Positions 60,241 through 64,000 of a DNA stretch of 64,000 nucleotides are shown here, piece by piece. The stretch comes from Bog-756 sp052326605 (lineage in GTDB: Bacteria; Actinomycetota; Acidimicrobiia; Acidimicrobiales; RAAP-2): positions 13,143 through 77,142 of the forward strand of contig JBKQMB010000027.1 of assembly GCA_052326605.1 (NCBI GenBank), in the 5' to 3' direction. The notes beneath the pieces were generated by a model that was not told the DNA's origin, searched no databases, and saw nothing but the letters and a program-made list of their open reading frames with translations. Position numbers and translations under genes: made by a program. The first letter of the stretch is position 1. Every line of letters starts with the position of its first letter.

Positions 60241-61061
60241 GGCACCGTTCCGACCCGGAAGACGACCCGCGACAACGCCGCCCGTGCCAGCTCGGCGAAT
60301 GCGTCCGGATGGGTCAGATGTGCGCCGTGGCCCGCGCCGGGGATCTCCACCAGCTCGGCGCCGGGTGTGTTCTCGGCCAGCCAGGCCACCGCGCTCCGAT
60401 GATGGGGCAGGGAGATGCCACCGCACGCGAACACCGCCGGGACGGTGAGCGCTGACACGTCGAAGGGTGCCTCGGTCAGTCGGATGGCGTGCAGCTCGGC
60501 GGCGAGCGCTGGGCCATCGGCCCGCCGAGCTGCCTTGCCCTCCTCGGGCAGGCGGTCCCAGGCCGCGTCTCCGACCATCCGGCGGAAGAACCGTTCGGCG
60601 GCAGCCTCGGCGCTGTCGCTGCCCCCGGGACCGGTGGTCGACTCCTGCGGGCGGGCCGACGGGGCGGTGGGCCTTCTCGACCATTCGCCCAACCAGGGAA
60701 GAGGAGGTTCATAGGCGGCAATGGAGAGGATCGACGGTGATCCTCCGTCCCGGAGTGCCGCTCCGAGCGCGATGTCGCCGCCGTAGCTGTGCCCGACGAC
60801 CACCGATGGCCGGCCGTCGATGACCGCCAGCAGGTCGTCGATGTGCCCGTCGAGGGTGGTGTTGATGGGCAGCGCGTCACGGGAGCGGTGGTAGCCGCGA
60901 CGGTCGTAGGCGACGGTGTGCAGGTCGCCGAGCCGGCGGAGCACCCGGGCGAAGCTGGTCGAGCGATCGAGGGAACCGTGGACCATGACCACAACCGGCT
61001 CATCCGCACCGGAATCGGAGGGGAAGTGCTCGTTGACGGCGAGTTCGTGGGTCGGTGGCAT
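60237..61061 (-). CDS. Alpha/beta hydrolase
   Basis: This 274-residue protein has the alpha/beta hydrolase fold: oxyanion-hole motif VVVMVHGSLDRS, nucleophile Ser92 in VVGHSYGGD, and His245 in GAGHGAHLT. A long lid region (about 120-190) sits between. It is probably an esterase or ring-cleavage-product hydrolase; the substrate is unknown. ATG at 61061 is the first credible start. It is divergent from hup2, with about 200 bases between, and is translationally coupled to the SDR gene. Confidence 0.9.
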   Translation of the reverse strand: MPPTHELAVNEHFPSDSGADEPVVVMVHGSLDRSTSFARVLRRLGDLHTVAYDRRGYHRSRDALPINTTLDGHIDDLLAVIDGRPSVVVGHSYGGDIALGAALRDGGSPSILSIAAYEPPLPWLGEWSRRPTAPSARPQESTTGPGGSDSAEAAAERFFRRMVGDAAWDRLPEEGKAARRADGPALAAELHAIRLTEAPFDVSALTVPAVFACGGISLPHHRSAVAWLAENTPGAELVEIPGAGHGAHLTHPDAFAELARAALSRVVFRVGTVP

Positions 61062-61262
61062 CTGCCCGCCCAGCCTGTCAGTTCGACCGCACCCATGCCA
61101 TTTCGGGGCGTTCGAGGGGGATGGTCCGCTTCCTGCCCGGTGCAGCAACTCCGCACTCCACCTGCCGAAACCGCCCTGATCCGGGGGTCCGGTGCCCGAA
61201 ATGCCCACATCGAGCCGCCAGATCGTGCATTGTTGGGGCTTCCAAATGACGAAGGAGAGACA

Positions 61263-61577
61263 GTGCCCCTTACCAAGACCGATCTCATCGCAGCCGTCGC
61301 CGCTCACACCGGTGCGACTGCCAAGGACGTTGCCACCATCCTCGGTGGCATCGAGGACGTGGTCGTGGCCAACGTGGCCAAAGGCGAGAAGGTTGTCCTT
61401 ACCGGCTTCCTGACATTTGATCGGGCCCAGCGCGCCGCGCGCACCGGCCGCAACCCGCAGACGGGCGAGGCCATCAAGATCAAGGCGTCGAAGAGCCCCA
61501 AGGTGTCGGCAGGCGCTTCGTTCAAGAAGGTAGTGAACGGCCAGGCCCCGGCTCCGAAGCTGACCAAGGCCAAGTAG
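61263..61577 (+). CDS. hup: HU-family DNA-binding protein, short paralogue
   Basis: This 104-residue HU protein has the normal N-terminus (PLTKTDLIAAVAAHTGATAKD) and beta-arm region RTGRNPQTGEAIKIKASKSPKVSAG, with a short basic tail. HU dimers bend DNA and shape the nucleoid. GTG at 61263 has GAAGGAGAGA a few bases upstream. It lacks the long Lys/Ala tail of the other HU at 47.5 kb, so the two may divide nucleoid functions. A hairpin follows the stop. Confidence 0.95.
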   Translation: MPLTKTDLIAAVAAHTGATAKDVATILGGIEDVVVANVAKGEKVVLTGFLTFDRAQRAARTGRNPQTGEAIKIKASKSPKVSAGASFKKVVNGQAPAPKLTKAK

Positions 61578-61596
61578 GGCCCGCCACCTGCATCTC

Positions 61597-61622
61597 GGGC
61601 GGTCGCGTGTTCGTGGCCGCCC
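61597..61622 (+). terminator. Weak hairpin after the short HU gene
   Basis: GGGCGGTC pairs with GGCCGCCC (one G-U pair) around a 10-base loop, 20 bases after the stop. No U-tract follows. Confidence 0.4.
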
Positions 61623-61750
61623 ACCGACAGTGATCGACGGTGGTCGGGGACTTCCCCGGCCGCCGTCGAGTGCTGTCCGGGCTGGTAAAGGCCGGACCGT
61701 TCGGGGCAGGCGGTCCGGGGCGGTCGGCCCGATCCCGAGCTGATCTGGAT

Positions 61751-62641
61751 CTAGAGCTGCCCGATCGCCTTGTGGGTCTGGGGGACGACTCTGACCCGCG
61801 GGTAGCGCCGCAGCGCCCGCTCCTGCAGTTCGAGGACCTGTTCCGGCGTCGGGGCGCGCCCCACGTTCCCGAACGGGGTCACCGGCTGCAGGAACACCTC
61901 TGGTCCGCCCGGAGCATCTGCCGGCCCGGTCCGACCATCTGCGCCGCGGCGAACGCTGCTTCCCGGGCTGCGGTCGTCGCCCGGCGAAGCGTCGGCACCG
62001 GCGGCCCACCGCTCGGCCACCGTGGCCACCATGTCGATGGCGACGTCGAACTGAGCCGGGTCGGTGGCGGGCCCGATCACCACCTTCACCCAGGTGGTGA
62101 CCCCGGACCTCACCGCGGCGTCGAGGAACCGTCGCTGGGTGTCGGGACGGACGTGCTCGGCGTCGACGCTCGCCAGCTTGAGGTCCATGCTCACGTAGGT
62201 GAGCCACGGCAGGCTCCGCTCGAGCGCGGCGACCAGTGTCCCGTTGGTCTCGAGCATGACGGCGCGGCCGCCGTTGGCCAACCGCTCGATCAGCTCGGGT
62301 GCTCTCGCCGACTGCAGGAGCGGCTCGCCGCCGGTGAGGCTGATCGAGTGGTGGGGGAGCAGTGACCAGAGCCGGTCCACGGTGGCGACGAGTGAGGTGA
62401 TCGGCAACGGGCTGTCGACGGTCTGCCAGTCGCGCCGACCCGGTGTCCGCTCGACCCGGCACGGTCCCGGGCGCCGTTCGAGGGCCTCGGGCTGGTCGCA
62501 GTAGGAGCACCGGATGTTGCAGCCCGTCAACCTGACGAAGACCTGACGCTCCCCGACGAGGGCCGCTTCTCCCTGGATGGCGGAGAAGACCTCGGTGGCC
62601 AGGATGTCGCCCGCCGAACCGGGGTCCGTGGCCGTCCCCAT
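61751..62641 (-). CDS. queE: 7-carboxy-7-deazaguanine synthase QueE
   Basis: This 296-residue radical-SAM enzyme makes 7-carboxy-7-deazaguanine from 6-carboxytetrahydropterin. The cluster-binding CxxxCxxC is in LTGCNIRCSYCDQPE near 40-53, with SLTGGEPLLQ and LETNGTLV following. It carries a low-complexity insert near 220-255 (GADASPGDDRSPG...) before the C-terminal PQTHKAIGQ. ATG at 62641 overlaps the queC stop by one base. It is the last gene of the queD-queC-queE preQ0 operon. Confidence 0.94.
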   Translation of the reverse strand: MGTATDPGSAGDILATEVFSAIQGEAALVGERQVFVRLTGCNIRCSYCDQPEALERRPGPCRVERTPGRRDWQTVDSPLPITSLVATVDRLWSLLPHHSISLTGGEPLLQSARAPELIERLANGGRAVMLETNGTLVAALERSLPWLTYVSMDLKLASVDAEHVRPDTQRRFLDAAVRSGVTTWVKVVIGPATDPAQFDVAIDMVATVAERWAAGADASPGDDRSPGSSVRRGADGRTGPADAPGGPEVFLQPVTPFGNVGRAPTPEQVLELQERALRRYPRVRVVPQTHKAIGQL

Positions 62642-63303
62642 CAGGTCAGGGCCGGGTCGACGACGCCCGCCTCGGCGAAACCCTGGGCCCGCAGCCGGCA
62701 GGCGTCGCAGACCCCGCACGGTCTGTCGCCACCCTGGTAGCACGACCAGGTCAGCCGGAGCGGCGCGTCGAGCTCCAGGCCGGTCGTCACGATCTCGGCT
62801 TTGGTCGACGCGATCAACGGCGTCCGGATGTCGATCGGGTCTCCCTCCACCCCGCGCCGCTGTCCGAGGGCGGCCACGCCCCGGAAGGCCTCGATGAACT
62901 CCGGCCGGCAGTCGGGGTAGCCCGAGTAGTCGATGGCGTTGACCCCGATCCACACGGCGTCGAGGTCCCGCGCCTCGGCGACGCCCAGTGCCACGGCGAG
63001 GAAGATGCTGTTGCGTGCCGGCACGTAGGTCACGGGGATCCCCGCGCCGCCTCCCGCGGTGGGAACGTCGACCGAGGGGTCGGTGAGCGCTGAGCCGCCC
63101 CAGGCGGTGGTGTCGAGGGACACCACCAGGTGATCGGACCGGTAGTGGCCTGCGACCCCGGCGGCGCGGTCGAGCTCGGCGCGGTGGCGCTGGCCGTAGT
63201 CGAAGGTGAGGGCGAGCGGCGGTCGGTCCGCCTCCCGGTCGGCCAGGGCCATGCAGACGGTGGAGTCGAGCCCACCGGACAGGACGACCAGATGCCCGGG
63301 CAC
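62641..63303 (-). CDS. queC: 7-cyano-7-deazaguanine (preQ0) synthase QueC
   Basis: This 220-residue enzyme makes preQ0 from 7-carboxy-7-deazaguanine with ammonia and two ATP. It has the PP-loop VVLSGGLDSTVCMALA, ALTFDYGQRHRAEL, YVPARNSIFLAVALG, the VNAIDYSGYPDCRPEF motif, and the zinc-binding CYQGG...CGVCDACR set. GTG at 63303 begins two bases after the queD stop. Its stop overlaps the queE start. Confidence 0.96.
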   Translation of the reverse strand: MPGHLVVLSGGLDSTVCMALADREADRPPLALTFDYGQRHRAELDRAAGVAGHYRSDHLVVSLDTTAWGGSALTDPSVDVPTAGGGAGIPVTYVPARNSIFLAVALGVAEARDLDAVWIGVNAIDYSGYPDCRPEFIEAFRGVAALGQRRGVEGDPIDIRTPLIASTKAEIVTTGLELDAPLRLTWSCYQGGDRPCGVCDACRLRAQGFAEAGVVDPALT

Positions 63304-63305
63304 GG

Positions 63306-63671
63306 TCAGGCCGGGGCTGCGGTCAGCTCGGCGCAGGAGTGGTCGGTCTCCCACAGTCGGAGCGTGCTGAGCGGCAATCCGGCCCCGGTGAGCAGCGCCC
63401 ACGCCCGGTGCGCCAGCAGTTCGGCGGTCGGGTTGTCGATGACCAGGTTGAGGTCCCGGTGGTCCCACGGCAGGACCACCTCGCGCTCGACGATGGACCG
63501 CAGCTCGTCGAAGTCGATGACGACACCGTTCGGGTCGAGCGGGCCGGCCACGGTGACCTCCAACCGGTAGGAGTGCCCGTGGACGTTGCGGCACTTGCCC
63601 GGGTGCCACGCCAGGTGGTGGGCGGCTTCGAAGGTGAACGTGCACGTGACACTGGTGAGGGGTTCGGCCAC
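63306..63671 (-). CDS. queD: 6-carboxytetrahydropterin synthase QueD
   Basis: This 121-residue enzyme makes 6-carboxytetrahydropterin from dihydroneopterin triphosphate. The zinc and catalytic motif is CRNVHGHSYRLEVTV, with FEAAHHLAWHPGK before it and the C-terminal LWETDHSCAELTA. GTG at 63671 is chosen because TAGCGT lies seven bases upstream. It heads the queD-queC-queE operon. GTP cyclohydrolase (folE), a preQ0 user and Tgt are not in the window, so the final product cannot be stated. Confidence 0.94.
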   Translation of the reverse strand: MAEPLTSVTCTFTFEAAHHLAWHPGKCRNVHGHSYRLEVTVAGPLDPNGVVIDFDELRSIVEREVVLPWDHRDLNLVIDNPTAELLAHRAWALLTGAGLPLSTLRLWETDHSCAELTAAPA

Positions 63672-63678
63672 GGGGTCG

Positions 63679-63684
63679 ACGCTA
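63679..63684 (-). promoter_or_regulatory. Candidate -10 hexamer of the queDCE operon (leaderless)
   Basis: TAGCGT on the minus strand lies seven bases before GTG 63671. Confidence 0.5.
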
Positions 63685-63765
63685 ACGCAACGCCGGAGGG
63701 GTCCCGGTCTCGACGCACCGCCGGTCCGGCCGTGGCCCGCGGCCGTGCCGGTAGGCTGAAGGGCG

Positions 63766-64000
63766 ATGACTGCCGCGGCCGGAGGAGACGGATCGACGGC
63801 ATCAGCGCGTCCGGCTACCGCGTCAGGGGCCGGCTCGTTCGGGCCGAACGCGTGGTTGGTCGAGGACATGTACGACCGCTACCGGGCCGACCCCTCCTCG
63901 GTCTCGGACTCCTGGCGGGAGTTCTTCGCCGACTACCGGCCGGCCGGTGGGCCGTTGGCGCCGCCGTCCACCTCAACGCAGGCCGCACCCCTGGTCACCA
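63766..64000 (+). CDS. kgd: 2-oxoglutarate dehydrogenase E1 / multifunctional Kgd (N-terminus, partial)
   Basis: The first 78 residues are in the window. The motif FGPNAWLVEDMYDRYRADPS followed by VSDSWREFFADY is the N-terminal signature of 2-oxoglutarate dehydrogenase E1, and the Ala/Pro/Ser-rich stretch after it is typical of actinobacterial Kgd, where the lipoyl-acyltransferase is fused in front of the ThDP domain. It would decarboxylate 2-oxoglutarate in the TCA cycle. ATG at 63766 has GAAGGG just upstream; TAGGCT lies eight bases before it. The gene continues past the window. Confidence 0.9.
   Translation, partial: MTAAAGGDGSTASARPATASGAGSFGPNAWLVEDMYDRYRADPSSVSDSWREFFADYRPAGGPLAPPSTSTQAAPLVT

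Noticed and set aside
1..64000. tRNA and rRNA genes
   Set aside because: I looked for T-loop GGTTCGA-type sequences paired with acceptor stems and rRNA landmarks and found none convincing.

Overview
The window is about 64 kb of high-GC DNA densely packed with genes on both strands. The organism looks like an actinobacterium, most likely of the class Acidimicrobiia. The signs are a HU protein with a long Lys/Ala-rich tail, a PafB/PafC pair of WYL regulators, CofC (coenzyme F420), the MEP isoprenoid enzyme Dxs, the N-terminus of an actinobacterial-type 2-oxoglutarate dehydrogenase, many acyl-CoA synthetases and dehydrogenases, and a Gram-positive-style type IV pilus without PilQ or PilP. This placement comes from gene content only; there is no rRNA or tRNA in the window.

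Layout. Positions 1-16 kb hold metabolism: a GH3 glycosidase, oleate hydratase, two lipid-type acyl-CoA synthetases, an acyl-CoA dehydrogenase, a luciferase-like flavin monooxygenase, an ECF sigma/zinc anti-sigma pair, an EamA transporter, an isochorismatase-fold protein and Dxs. Positions 16-20 kb hold an AIM24 protein, a hot-dog thioesterase and the TldD/TldE protease pair. Positions 20-39.6 kb are a type IV pilus region: PilO-like, a PilM-PilN fusion, a first PilT, then FmdB, MoaC and small proteins, then a histidine kinase/response regulator pair, a prepilin-peptidase homologue that appears to lack its catalytic aspartates, PilB, a second PilT with an N-terminal extension, PilC, an IS66 transposase relic, the pilin and a polytopic GT-C-like protein. 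Positions 39.6-44 kb hold a carboxyltransferase, a CtaG-like protein and PafBC. Positions 44-48.3 kb hold a MobF relaxase facing a VirD4-type coupling protein, then HU with its basic tail. Positions 48-64 kb hold a LmbE deacetylase, CofC, a class III cyclase, a GH38 mannosidase, a third acyl-CoA synthetase, RNase HII, an acyl-CoA dehydrogenase, a DMT transporter, an SDR, an alpha/beta hydrolase, a second HU, the queD-queC-queE preQ0 operon, and the start of 2-oxoglutarate dehydrogenase.

How genes work together. Stop/start overlaps (ATGA, GTGA) join many neighbours: pilMN-pilO, pilB-pilT2, response regulator-kinase, pafB-pafC, cofC-lmbE, the small protein-GH38, hydrolase-SDR and queC-queE. Nine operon heads carry a TANNNT hexamer exactly 6-7 nt before an ATG or GTG, as expected for leaderless transcripts. 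Two acyl-CoA synthetase genes share a GAACACGTT core upstream that matches, exactly in one case and with one mismatch in the other, the KstR operator of steroid-degrading actinobacteria.

The points most worth testing are the divergent prepilin peptidase, the internal Shine-Dalgarno/ATG that would release the HU tail as a separate H1-like protein, the two-site KstR-like regulon, the leaderless leader ORFs of moaC and rnhB, and the isolated relaxase/coupling-protein pair.
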